Assembly (NCBI GenBank): GCA_017354895.1
Contig: CP071493.1
Span: 2,170,001-2,234,000, forward strand
Length of the DNA stretch: 64,000 nt
Direction: 5' to 3'
From: Podospora comata
Lineage: Eukaryota; Ascomycota; Sordariomycetes; Sordariales; Podosporaceae
Shown: positions 36,531 through 47,083 of the stretch, piece after piece
Numbering within the stretch: the first letter of the stretch is position 1
How the letters are laid out: each line of letters begins with the position of its first letter
Notes under the pieces: generated by a model
Told to the model about the DNA's origin: nothing
The model's database searches: none
Seen by the model: the letters and a program-made list of their open reading frames with translations, nothing else
Program-made: the position numbers and the translations under genes

Positions 36531-37472
36531 TTACCTGTCGCGACGGACTCGACACCTTGTTTAATTCTTTGTATTCTTCTTGACCGCGGCCCATGGTACC
36601 GCACTTTGTTACCTTTTAACACCCCAAAAGAGGGATTTTGGCTTGTCGGTTTTGCATTGCTCTTTTAAGCGCTGCTAATGACACCTATTTGTTTGTATTG
36701 GTTGGAGGGAACGCGAACAAAAAAACTCCCAGCTTCTTCTTATGATACCTTTTTGTGTGTGTGTGGGGGAGGTGAAAAAGAAGGAAAGTGCTTTGCCTTG
36801 TTAATTGGGAGAGAGGGAGAGGGCCTGTGGATTCTCATTGTTGGGTTTATGTTTTTATTGGCTTTTCTGTTGTTGGTACTTGCCTCATAGTCGGGAGTTG
36901 TTTGTTTTTGATAAGCACAGCAGGGAAAGGGAAAGGAGAATGGTAGGGAAATGGGGGGAGAAACATTTAGGAAGGGGGGAGGAGTTTGTCTATGTAGAAT
37001 AGGGTTTTCGGTATACGTGTGTGGTTTGGTGTTTTGGGGGGGAGGACAAACAGCACTTTATTGCATAGGACACCGCACGCAAGATGCATACAAAAGAGAC
37101 AGAGGCTGGCAGGCACGCTCGCGCACACACACAGTCAGGCACACAAAGCATGTTAGATTAGTATGAATAACAGTATTCATTGTACAATTCCTTTCCGAGG
37201 CCATATATGGAAGCTCAATCAACTGGTAGTCTTGTTGCTAAGGGTTGCATCTGAGATCTGCTTCAGTTACAGTTTGCTTATGTGTTTTTGATCTTGGTGT
37301 ATCTAACTTTGATGTACATGTCTTTCGTCTTCTCCCCACTATCTCGTACACTCTCATCGTTGGGTATGATATCCTTTACATCCTTCCTTCCACATTCCAC
37401 CACCATCAACGCCCCCCTTTATTTATTTTTCTTCTTGTTTTTTTTAATTTCTTGATTTCTCCCTCATCCACC
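36531..37472. other. Shared 3' region with simple repeats
   Basis: No gene supported between two convergent genes. Includes a TG run near 36754-36767 and a CA-rich tract near 37120-37147, with T- and G-rich stretches. Confidence 0.5.
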
Positions 37473-37958
37473 CTACGAAACCCTCGCCAGAACCAGACCC
37501 CCCACCCTCTTCTCCAACGCCTCCCTCACCTCCAACACCCCCTTATCCGTGCACAAAAACAACGTCTCCCCCAGGTTGAGCCCCTTGATATGCCCCGCCT
37601 GGAACCCCCTCGCAATCTTGGACAGCTCCTTGTAATCCGCAGTCACCGGCCTCTTTGGCTTGGACACGGCCTGGAGGTTGGACATGACGGGCTTGTTGTT
37701 GAAGTACTTGAGCCCCAGCCACAGACGACGGGTGGAGACGTTGGCCGAGGTGACGGGTTCGGTTTCGAAGGTCAGAAGGGCTTCGGGGGGAGGGGGGGTG
37801 AGGCCGGCGCGGGTGACGGAGGAGATGAAGCCCGCGCGGTGGAGGGCGAGGGCGAAGCGGAGGTTGTACTTTGTGTTGGGGATCGAGGTGAGGCCTAGCT
37901 TGGCGCGGGAGGCGTTTTGGAGGTGGGAGAGGGCGTTGCAGATGGAGTGGATGCCCAT
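37473..37958 (-). CDS. MRPS8: Mitochondrial small-subunit ribosomal protein uS8m
   Basis: An intronless 161-residue frame. It begins MGIHSICNALSHLQNASRAK and carries the uS8 core: a basic N-terminal domain with LHRAGFISSVTRAG, the LGLKYFNNKPVMSNLQAVSK strand pair, and the C-terminal domain ending GLNLGETLFLCTDKGVLEVR. uS8 binds 16S-type rRNA in the small subunit and is required for mitochondrial translation. Length and domain order agree with fungal Mrps8. No cleavable presequence is obvious, which is usual for this protein. Its start faces the start of the gene at 38831. Confidence 0.88.
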   Translation of the reverse strand: MGIHSICNALSHLQNASRAKLGLTSIPNTKYNLRFALALHRAGFISSVTRAGLTPPPPEALLTFETEPVTSANVSTRRLWLGLKYFNNKPVMSNLQAVSKPKRPVTADYKELSKIARGFQAGHIKGLNLGETLFLCTDKGVLEVREALEKRVGGLVLARVS

Positions 37959-38830
37959 TTTGGATGTTGATGAACCTCGGGGGGAGGGTTTGATATGGAA
38001 TTGGGTGGGTGCTGGGCCCCGGGTTGGGGAGGGGGGTGATTTGGTTGTTGGCTTTTGGGGGGTGTTAGTTGGGAGTTGAGAGGACGGTTTGAGCCGGGGG
38101 ATTCGTACCAGAAAGAGAGGGTGAAAAGTGGTGGGCGTGGAGGACGTGGAGGGGTGTCGTCGCTGGAGCTGTCGCCGGTGAGGTGTCTGTTCGAGTCGAT
38201 TAACTCAAATCGGCTCTTTCCGTTGTCGCGGTTCCAAATTTTTGGCCAGTCTCCGGGACGGGCACGGTGCGGGCGATGGGAGAGATCGCACTGTGTTGGG
38301 CAGGGGTTGCAATTGACAATTGGACAGAGCTCTGACCACCAGTACCTACCCCGCTATGAAGGCTTGGCAGTATCTGTTTAAGCGCCCAGGTGGGAGGGGC
38401 ACCCACTCATTCACAGCATCACAACCACCCGAGCTGTCCTGACGGCATGTCCAGGGGTAGGATCATCACGCTGTAAAAGAGAGGTGATTTGTTGACGGGA
38501 CGGGAGTGATGGGCTTTCAATTGCTCGCTAATGTGCGCGTGGGCCTGCCCAAGGGACGCCTAAGCTCTCTGGGTCATGGTTCCAGCTCGAGTGTCGCACA
38601 GGGGGGAGCTGATGGGTTTGTCTCATAGGAATACCACCGTGATCTTTCTTCTGGCTACCTTTTTTTTTTCTTTTCTCTGTCTCCTGCCAGCTTGACTGAA
38701 CTATCTCCTGTCTTTTCCCTAGTTCTGGGTGGAACTAGAGTTGTGTTGCGCCGCTGTTCTCTTTGTGTTTCTCACCCCTCATCACCACCAACTTCCCCTC
38801 ATCCTGTCGATCGCATAGCGCATCGCAAAG
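37959..38830. other. Divergent promoter region between uS8m and the proline-rich protein
   Basis: About 870 bases, no frame supported; two polypyrimidine tracts lie close to the right-hand gene (about 38660-38680). Confidence 0.5.
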
Positions 38831-40293
38831 ATGGCCGCCCGGCCGGGAGAAGACCTTGTAGCCACGCTGTAAGTATGCTTGCTTTCTTTGTGCCTCTACG
38901 CATTATTGTGAGGTGATATGTCCTAACTTGGAGCATGTGAAGCTTTGGCGACGTTCATTACTTTTACGGGCCACCAACAAATAAACCGCCTCATCATCGA
39001 TTCGATAAGGGGTCCTATGTCTACCTCTTCGAGGACCCCAATCAGGGACGCGCCCGTTTAGAGATTGCGAACCAGCCAGGCACAGAGGATCAAGACGCAT
39101 TTGATGGCTGTAAGATACCTTGGCTTTGTCGCACAAGCAATGATGGCACTTGCTAACCAAGCATGTTGCCAGACCTCGACAATGTCCACCTCCAATACAC
39201 ATACAAGCACACTTGCCTCGTAACCCTCATCGTCGGCCAAGTCAATAACCAAGAAGAATGGCACCTTCCAACCTATGACCCCCACAACCAAGCCAAATAT
39301 CACTACAAACTTCACTCCCTTGACCTCTACTTCTGGACTCACCAAGACGCCCTCGAGTTCGTCAACGGCATCCGCCGCGTCCTTCCCCATACCCAATGCG
39401 AAGTCCTCGATGAACCCGGGCCTCCACCCCGTCAACCCACCGAAGCTAGCTCCCTTGTTCAAAAGCTCGAGAAAGTTGCCATCTCCGACTCCTCCCCAGC
39501 TCAGCAAGCCAACCCCGGCGTCCCGTCTTTCCCCGGCCCTCCGGTGTCCGCAGTAGATGGCGACCTCCCTCCTCCCCCTCCTCCCCCAGCAGCCTTCTCA
39601 CCTATCCCTTACAACCCCGCCGCGCCCGCAGCTCCAGAGCAGCTCCGCCACAGGGAAAAGACTCCCCCTCCTGAAGACGGCGTCGCCAACCCACTCCATC
39701 AAACCCTCGCCTATGACGCCGCCACTCCTTTCTCCCCTGGCCTTCCACCCGGACCAAGCCATCTCAGCCCGTTGAGCCCGGGCATCCCACCTCCCAACCT
39801 CCAACACCCCCCCGGAGCGCCAACATTCCCCGGTCCCCCCGTGGCATCACCCGGCTTCGCCCCCCAAGGCTTCGGTTCCCTCGGTGGTGTAGGTGCGCCT
39901 CCTCATCCAGGCATCACCCGCTCAGTAACCATGCCGGCAGTTGGTACTCCCCTCTCCAGTCCGGGGCTGGTGAGTCCTTACGGAGGCGTTGGGACATTCC
40001 CGGGTCAGCCGCAGGTGTATAACCCCGCTGCTGTGGCGGCCGTGTCTCAAACGCCTACACCACCTGCCGTGGGTGGGATCGGGGTTTCACCCGGCGTTGG
40101 GGTCCAAGGGCCGCAGACGGCGCAGGCGGGGCTGCCGCAGCAGAATGAGTATGCTGTGCATCAGCAGTTTTATGTGCCGGAGGAGGAGTATAGACCGAAG
40201 AAGGAGGTGAGGGGGAAGCTGGAGGAGAATGCGGGGAGGTTGGAGAGGGGGGTGTCGGGGATGTTGAAGAAGTTTGAGAAGAAGTTTGGTTGA
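38831..40293 (+). CDS. Conserved-looking protein with ordered N-terminal domain and proline-rich tail
   Basis: Three exons (38831-38868, 38943-39109, 39173-40293) encode 441 residues. Residues 1-155 are ordered: LFGDVHYFYGPPTNKPPHHR, FDKGSYVYLFEDPNQGRARL, then LVTLIVGQVNNQEEWHLPTY and LHSLDLYFWTHQDALEFVNG. This alternation of strands ending in a helix is reminiscent of a PH-like domain, but I cannot name the family. Residues about 160-390 are rich in P, G, A and S with repeated SPG and FPGPP units; the C-terminus is a basic helix (VSGMLKKFEKKFG). A scaffold or membrane-associated adaptor is a reasonable guess only. Confidence 0.7.
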
Positions 40294-41960
40294 GGCTTGG
40301 TGATGTGTTGAGAGAGGAGTGTTTCTGGGCTAGGCGTGGGGTTAATTAGTTTGGATACAAGGTGTTTTGGCAATTGGTTCGTTTCTTGCTGTTGGGTTAG
40401 GCGTATATAGCTTTTTGGTCAAGCACAGCGTTCGTTACACCTTCTCATGGCCCATTGACACCCTTGTCAGCAGAAGGCACCCTGCTGCCCATCGCCGGGC
40501 CAGTCCAGTTCCTCTACCTGCTTCCAGGTTGTCGGTGGTGTAACTAGGAAGTAAACCCAGCAGAGAAAATGCAGAACATCATCGGAACCGGCCGGTATAT
40601 TTGACATCATCATCGACAAGACTTATCTTTGCCCCATGATAATATGACCTATCACCATCGGGCCGGCCATCGGCCACACACACACACATACACACACACA
40701 CAACACCGCATCGGTTAGGTCACCCGGAATCCGCAACCCCCGTTCCGACCCGTGAGGAGGACAAGGGCAGCGGCGCCGTGCTTTTTTTGCGGGGGTGGCT
40801 TTTCGCACCACATGGCCCAAATCCCGTGCTTGTCTCACACCATTCTGCCGTTTTGAACGACATCATTCAACATCAATCGTCCGCCTCGCCCCCGTACCCC
40901 TCCTCTACTGTGCAGAAAGAAGGGAAGATGACTTTTCCAAGCGGTACAAGCAGCCCTGCTTGAGAATTAAACAAGTATTTGCTTGGTAATTGCTCTGTTT
41001 CCACTTACGTTATGTGCCTGCGTTTCGGTGTTGGTGTTGAGTAATTCCAAAATCCTCCTCGGCACAACCCCAGCTTTCTTGGTGGAGCTGAGATAGCGGT
41101 GATCTGGCCTGGAATCTCTCGGCAGGTATCCATCGTCTTGACGGTGATAAAAAAAAAGATGAAAAACAAGAAGACAGGTTGAGAGAGTTGACATGGCACT
41201 GCGAGCTTGATAAATAATCACCTCTCTCGTGCTCCCTCGGTGTTATAAGACGAAAGATTGGTAAATCCCAACAACAGTGCTAAGCTCTTACTTTGACGTC
41301 TCCAAGAAAATACAGCAGGTACCGGAAGCTTTCTCACCTGCGGCGGAGAAGGGGCATGATACCACACACCATCCAACTAACAAACTAGACTAAACCAGTT
41401 GAGTCCACTTCCTACCCCAGACAGGACACAAAGAAAAGGCGGGGTGGGATTCGGCGCCGGTTTGCGAATTCCCACGTGGTTCATTGATCAATTTATTGGA
41501 ACAAGCGAATTCTTCTTTTTTCCTTTTCGATGGCTTGTCCTAAAGAAAATTAAGTCCTGGTTATATCCGCTCGACACGGGATGTGGACGGTGATTCCCGA
41601 ACCTTACCTAGGTACTTTCTTCCTATGAATACTGATCACGGCCCCGCCGTCACTTGCGTATCCCTTCTTTCAAATGCTCTAAAAGCTGAATGAAAAGATA
41701 CGAAGTTGTCCCTACCTAATGCCGTCGATGGCCTCATGATTTGATGTTACTCTAGACCTCGTCCCCCTTGACGATTTGAAAGTGGATGCTCAGACCAGAG
41801 ACCTCAGCTTATACTTATCCGGACGATATATCCCCACCGCCATCAACCGAAGTCACTTTTTCTTTGGAACAAAACACCGTTATCCTTTCCAACGGCAGCT
41901 GAAAGAGCCTGTTGGACTGGAAAGAAACAAAGTCAGAAAAGAGGTCTACGAACACAGACC
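40294..41960. other. 1.7 kb intergenic
   Basis: No gene supported. Holds a CA/TA microsatellite (40674-40703) and a TACCTAGGTA motif (41605-41614). The right end must contain the MFS transporter promoter. Confidence 0.5.
40674..40703. repeat. (CA)n microsatellite
   Basis: About 30 bases of CA units with one TA interruption. Confidence 0.85.
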
Positions 41961-43365
41961 ATGAAGGAGAAAGATTCCACATCCGCCTCCGACTCGGACA
42001 GAACAGACGGCGAAATCTCAATCCCAAACGACCAGAACATCGCCGGCTTCAAGCCCAGCCACAACACAGAAACAGATCCTGCCTCGATTGTTGACCCACC
42101 ACCAGATGTGGTCCCAGATGGAGGTCTCACAGCTTGGCTCCAAGTCCTAGGCTCGACCGCTATCCTCGTCAACACCTGGGGTCTTATCAACACCTTCGGG
42201 GTCTTCCGTACGTCTTGTTCCATCCCATTCCCCTTTGCGAAATCTAACCCGTTGCACAGAGGCCTACTACGAAACAACCCTCCTATCCTCCCATCCACCC
42301 TCCTCAATCTCATGGATCGGCTCTACCCAAGCCGCCCTCCTCTTCTTGGTCGGCGTGTTCGCCGGTCCTCTCTATGACGCCGGCTACTTCCGCCACCTCC
42401 TCATCACCGGCATGTTCCTCATCGTCTTCGGCCAGTTCATGACCTCGCTATGTACCGAGTACTGGCAAGTCCTTCTCGCACAAGGGTTTTGCATGGGGAG
42501 CGGCATGGGAATGACTTTCCTACCTTCAGCTGCGATCCTCAGTCAGTACTTTGCCCGCCATCGGGCGTTAGCCTTGGGCATCGCCTCGGCAGGGTCGCCA
42601 GTTGCCGGGACGGTTTTTCCGATCATCTTTTCAAAGTTGGAGAAGAGCCTGGGTTTCGGCTGGGCGACGAGGGTGATCGCCTTCATCCTGCTGGGAATGT
42701 CGGTCATACCAGTTGCGTTCATGAAGACCAGGGTGCCACCTCACAAGGGGAAGAAGTCGCTGGTCGACAAGAGCCTTTTCAAGGATGGTCCATATTTGAG
42801 CTTCACCGCTGGCGGTTTCTTTGCCTTCCTGACGCTCTATGTTCCGTTCTTTTACATCACGCTGTATGGCACATCGCAGGCGTCGGTTACCGAGTCCTTT
42901 GCGCCGTATCTGGTTACGTTGCTGAATGCCGGGTCGATTTTTGGCAGAATTATCCCCAACGCGCTGGCGGATCGGTTTGGGTGCCTGAACCTCATGCTCG
43001 TTTGCATGTCGGGGAGTGCGATTCTCGTCTTCGGCTGGCTGGGAGTCAAGAATCTCGCTGGATCAGTGGTTTTTGTACTGCTGTATGGTGCCTTCTCGGG
43101 CGGCGTGGTCAGCTTGACACCTAGTGTTGTCGTCGAGCTATCTCCTGATCTTTCGAGAGTTGGGACCAGAATGGGTTTTGGGTTCATTGTCTCTGGAACT
43201 GCGGTTCTGATTGGGACGCCCATTGCGGGTGCGGTCTTGGGTGGTGAGAGTGCCAATGCCAGATGGGTGCCGACGGTCCTGTATGCTGCCTGTGGGCTTT
43301 TGATTGCGACGTTTCTGTACTCGACAGCGAGGTTTTTGCAGTATAGAAAGAAAGGAGGGTGGTAA
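41961..43365 (+). CDS. MFS transporter, monocarboxylate-permease type
   Basis: Two exons (41961-42207, 42260-43365) encode 450 residues. A polar N-terminus of about 50 residues leads into PPPDVVPDGGLTAWLQVLGS, the DGGxxAW signature of fungal MCT-like permeases, and the first helix (LVNTWGLINTFGVFQAYYE). Some twelve hydrophobic segments follow, with a central basic loop (KTRVPPHKGKKSLVDKSLFK) between the two six-helix halves. A conserved FGRIIPNALADRFG loop is in the second half. Members move monocarboxylates, riboflavin or related small acids across the plasma membrane; the substrate here cannot be read from sequence. No biosynthetic neighbours suggest a pathway. Confidence 0.85.
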
Positions 43366-44804
43366 GAAGTGGTCATGGGGGCATCTCATCAATTCATACC
43401 TGCTACTATATGCATTGGGAGAGACGACATGTGCGTGGTGTTTGGGTTTGTTCATGACAACACGAAAGGCTAGAATAGTCAGTTTACATTAGGTATATGC
43501 AACTTACAGATGATGCATGATATAAAGGAAATAAATAGTACCTTGGCCCAAACTACCGCATCATCTCTGATATCAAGACATCCGCAACGGCCGGGAAGAA
43601 GTGTGCCCAGGGAAGTCTGAGTCGCGCTGACACAGTAGTAGATATGCTCAACTGAAAAGTGTTTGATGCCAAGCACATGAAACCAAAGTACTCCAGTCTG
43701 GAATGGGCAATCATAACCGAGAAGAGTAAAGAGCTACCAAAAAGACGTTTCGTGATATGTTCGTGGTGTTCCATGGATGGAGAGCTCTTGCGTGCCAAGC
43801 ATCGCGGACAGGGAGCTTAAGCACGGTTCAACTCCGCAACTTGCAGCGTGCACGGACCCCAGAGTGTCCTCGACCCGTTTGGCTGCATGTGATCCCCTGC
43901 GAAAAAAAAAAAAGTTCCATCATTGTTCCTTCAGAAACGTTACGTCGATGCAGATACGATGTTCTGGTGGCTGGTGGTTCAACTGATAACTGTCATCGGG
44001 GTTTAGTATTTACAGGGCTGCTTTGTCTCGGAAACCCAGCGATTGAAGCAACCCGATTTGTCAGAGGGCAATCTGCAGCCAAAACGCGAGGGCGAGGGCC
44101 GTGAATAATGTCTTACAGCACTTCCGTCAGCCCTTATTCAGCAATGCTAAGGTCAATCTAGAGTGGGGCAGTCCTGGTGTTGAGGGGCAGTTTTGAGAGG
44201 GGCAAGGCCTGGGCGACCAACACAGCTAGCTGAACATCAGCTACGGGCGTGTGGGATACCACTATTTTGCACTCCAGGGTGTCCTGGACGTTGAGTATCC
44301 TATATTTGGTAATGGATCAATAACTTGTGCAGAGACCGGATGCGGACAATGCTAAACATGGCATTCGCGATATCGGTTTTGGAAGCATTTCGAACGTGTT
44401 GACAGGCCCGTCGGGAGGGGCAGCCGGACCAATTTCGGTGCTACACCGACGCCTCTTGGGCGTTGCGTTACTAGACATCGAACCCCTCCGTCGGTCGCCA
44501 GCAATCGTTGATCCAGGGTTGATTATCCGATCATGACGAATGCCGACAAATGCAGATGAGGTACCCGCAACACGGGGGTCTAATCTGAGACCTTCTTTGA
44601 CGCGGGATCTTCCCTGGGCAGTACCCCATCCCTTCCCGCTGTCATTTTGACAAGTATGTATATATAGACTTGACTTCCTCCCTCTTCTTTGCCTATCCAG
44701 CTTGGTTATCGTTCCCAATATCTAGTTGATACCCACACCTTGATCTTTCCAAGCACCACTTGATACCCATCAACGTCATATATATACCCACATAACCAGT
44801 CAAC
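43366..44804. other. 1.4 kb intergenic with TATA-like sequence near its right end
   Basis: Only short frames. A poly-A run lies near 43903-43914. TATATA stretches lie at about 44656-44667 and 44778-44787. Confidence 0.45.
44656..44667 (+). promoter_or_regulatory. Candidate TATA element of the WrbA-type gene
   Basis: GTATATATAG lies about 140 bases upstream of the start codon, a plausible distance for a fungal TATA box. A second TATATATA lies about 20 bases from the ATG, too close to act as a TATA box for that start. Confidence 0.35.
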
Positions 44805-45723
44805 ATGGCTCCCAAGATCGCAATTGTTTACTACTCGATGTACGGCCACATCAAGCAGTTGGCTGAGGCTGAGAAGGCCGGTATCGAGAAGGCTGGCGGC
44901 ACTGCCGATCTCTACCAGTAAGTTGTCTGCACTTCAGATCATGAGACATGCTAACAGTGAAACACCTAGGGTCCCCGAGACTCTTTCTGACGAGGTCCTC
45001 GCCAAGATGTACGCTCCTCCCAAGGCCACAGATGTCCCCGTCCTCGAAGACCCAAGCGTGCTCGAGCAATATGACGCCTTCCTCATCGGCATCCCAACAA
45101 GATACGGCAACTTCCCCGCTCAATGGAAGGCTTTCTGGGACAAGACCGGCAAGCAATGGAGCTCCGGTGGTTTCTGGGGCAAGTACGCTGGTGTCTTCAT
45201 CTCCACTGCCTCTCAGGGAGGTGGCCAGGAGTCCACTGCTCTCGCCGCCATGAGCACCTTCGCCCACCACGGCATCATCTACGTGCCCCTCGGATACGCC
45301 AAGGCCTTCGGCATCTTGACCAACCTGGATGCGGTCCGCGGTGGTAGTGCCTGGGGAGCGGGTACTTTCGCTGGTGGTGACGGCTCTCGCCAGCCTAGTG
45401 ATGTGGAGAAAGAGCTGGCCACCATCCAGGGCGAGGAGTTTTACAAGACGGTCGCCAAGGCTTTCAGTGCGTGAAATCACCATCGTGAGTGTTTGTGTGG
45501 GAGAAGTGGGACGGCATGTGGCTAATAGGTGGTGAAAGGGGGTTCATCGGGGGGAGAGTCAGTTCCTGCACCGGCTGTCGTTGAGACTCCAGCTCCAGCA
45601 GCTACTAGTGCCCCTGCAGCTGGGGAAAGGCAAACGAGGGCCGAGCCAGTGCCAGAGCAAAAGGAGGATAAGGAGGAGGAAGGAGGACCATGCGGATTGC
45701 CATCCAAATGCGTCATTCTATGA
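44805..45723 (+). CDS. WrbA/Pst2-type NAD(P)H:quinone oxidoreductase with possible prenylated tail
   Basis: Exons 44805-44917 and 44970-45466 encode a flavodoxin fold: [20 protein letters not shown] binds FMN phosphate, [20 protein letters not shown] and [20 protein letters not shown] line the flavin, and [20 protein letters not shown] completes the site. These enzymes reduce quinones by two electrons and protect against oxidative stress. The first possible stop is at 45472-45474 (205 residues). However a GTGCGT donor at 45467 and an AAG acceptor at 45538 remove that stop in phase and add exon 45539-45723: a proline/alanine- and then acid-rich tail ending [10 protein letters not shown], a CaaX box with an upstream cysteine. 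Yeast Ycp4, a homologue, is lipid-modified, which supports a membrane-anchored long form (264 residues). I annotate the long form; the short form may coexist. Confidence 0.75.
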
Positions 45724-46216
45724 TTTCTGCAAATAGCGTTAACAATATTGTTCTTTTCCCAGCGAATACACATATGGATATCAAACACACCACACCTGTC
45801 GACCACCTCCAATCCCTTGGCCAACCTTGAACCTGCAACCCTGCATAAGGTATGTGAACAGGCAGGACGTAGCACAACATTTCATCCATTAGGCACCCAT
45901 CCAGACCATTTCATCGAGATTTCTTTCTTGCATTCTTGGATGAACCTTTCACTCCAAGTTCCAACCGCCTCAACTCAATTACAAAGCAATTGACTCATTT
46001 GTGAGAGGGTTAGGGTTATGCATGTAACAAATACATCCTCCACCTGCATCAATTTGTTTTAGCTTTTTTGTTTGCCTTTCAAGCCGGCTCGCTTTCAACA
46101 TTCACTTTGAACTCAAAATTTTCCCAACCTTTTCCCAACCTTGAATCCCCCAATCCCATCCCCGTTTTCATCAACCACCCATCTCACTCATCTTCTCCAA
46201 CATCAAAAATCTTACC
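45724..46216. other. Intergenic, promoter of YAE1
   Basis: About 490 bases, no gene supported. Confidence 0.5.
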
Positions 46217-47020
46217 ATGCTCCTCCGCCATCCCTCCCTCCACCCCGACGAAACAAGAGCATCAACCGCCAACAACCAAGACATCTTCCCCAGCATGTCC
46301 TCTCACCCAGCCCCCAGCCCACACCAAGACCAAGACGACACCGAGCCCGAAAACGGCCAGTTCGACGACGTCTGGGGCGACGATGAAGACAATGACTTTA
46401 TCCCCTCTTCCACCACCACCGTCTCATCCTCATCAGAAAGAGAACGTGACATCAACCGCCTCAAAACCCTCCACTCCAAAACCGGCTACATCGACGGCAT
46501 CACCCACGCCAAATCCACCTCCGTCCAAGCCGGCTTCGACGAGGGGTTCACCCTCGGAGCCAACATCGGCTCTCGGGCCGGGATCCTCCTAGGCATCATC
46601 GAAGGCTTCGTGGCTGCTTTTGGGCTGCAGTCTATTTCCACTTCTCCACCTCAGCCATGGGAAACCGCAGAGTGGGGGCGGTTAGAGGTCCTTCTCAACG
46701 AAGCCAGGCGAGAGCTTGACGTGAGAAGTGTTTTTGCCAAGGACTGGTTTTGTGAGGACGGGACGTGGAACTACCCCGTTGGTGACGAGGAAAGCGGCGG
46801 GGAGGTGCTCTTCCCGGATGTGGCGGCTTCTCACCCTCTGATCAAAAAGTGGGATGCGATTGTCAGGCGGGAAGGGGAGAGATTTGGACTTGATTGGAAT
46901 GTTTTGAGAGATGAGGAGGGTGTTGAGAGGGGACATGGGTACGATCAGGAAGAGGAGAACAGCAGACAAGGGAACCAGCCTGCAGTAGCAAAGACTGGAA
47001 ATCAGGCTCTTGCCTGGTAA
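46217..47020 (+). CDS. YAE1: Yae1, Fe-S maturation adaptor with deca-GX3 motif
   Basis: An intronless frame of 267 residues from ATG 46217, or 241 from the in-frame ATG at 46295. The second begins MSSHPAPSPHQDQDD and may be the real start, since the extra 26 residues have no clear role. The diagnostic part is the run of glycines spaced four apart: GYIDGITHAKSTSVQAGFDE then GFTLGANIGSRAGILLGIIE. This is the Yae1 N-terminal domain, which with Lto1 links the cytosolic iron-sulfur targeting complex to the ribosome-recycling ATPase Rli1/ABCE1. Upstream is an acidic FDDVWGDDEDNDF motif also typical of Yae1. The 3' end faces the amidase gene 63 bases away, so transcripts probably overlap. Confidence 0.85.
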   Translation: MLLRHPSLHPDETRASTANNQDIFPSMSSHPAPSPHQDQDDTEPENGQFDDVWGDDEDNDFIPSSTTTVSSSSERERDINRLKTLHSKTGYIDGITHAKSTSVQAGFDEGFTLGANIGSRAGILLGIIEGFVAAFGLQSISTSPPQPWETAEWGRLEVLLNEARRELDVRSVFAKDWFCEDGTWNYPVGDEESGGEVLFPDVAASHPLIKKWDAIVRREGERFGLDWNVLRDEEGVERGHGYDQEEENSRQGNQPAVAKTGNQALAW

Positions 47021-47083
47021 AATTCTTTCAGGGCTGCTACAAAAAGCGTCTCTCAACTCAATACAGACACCGCATCATTCAGC

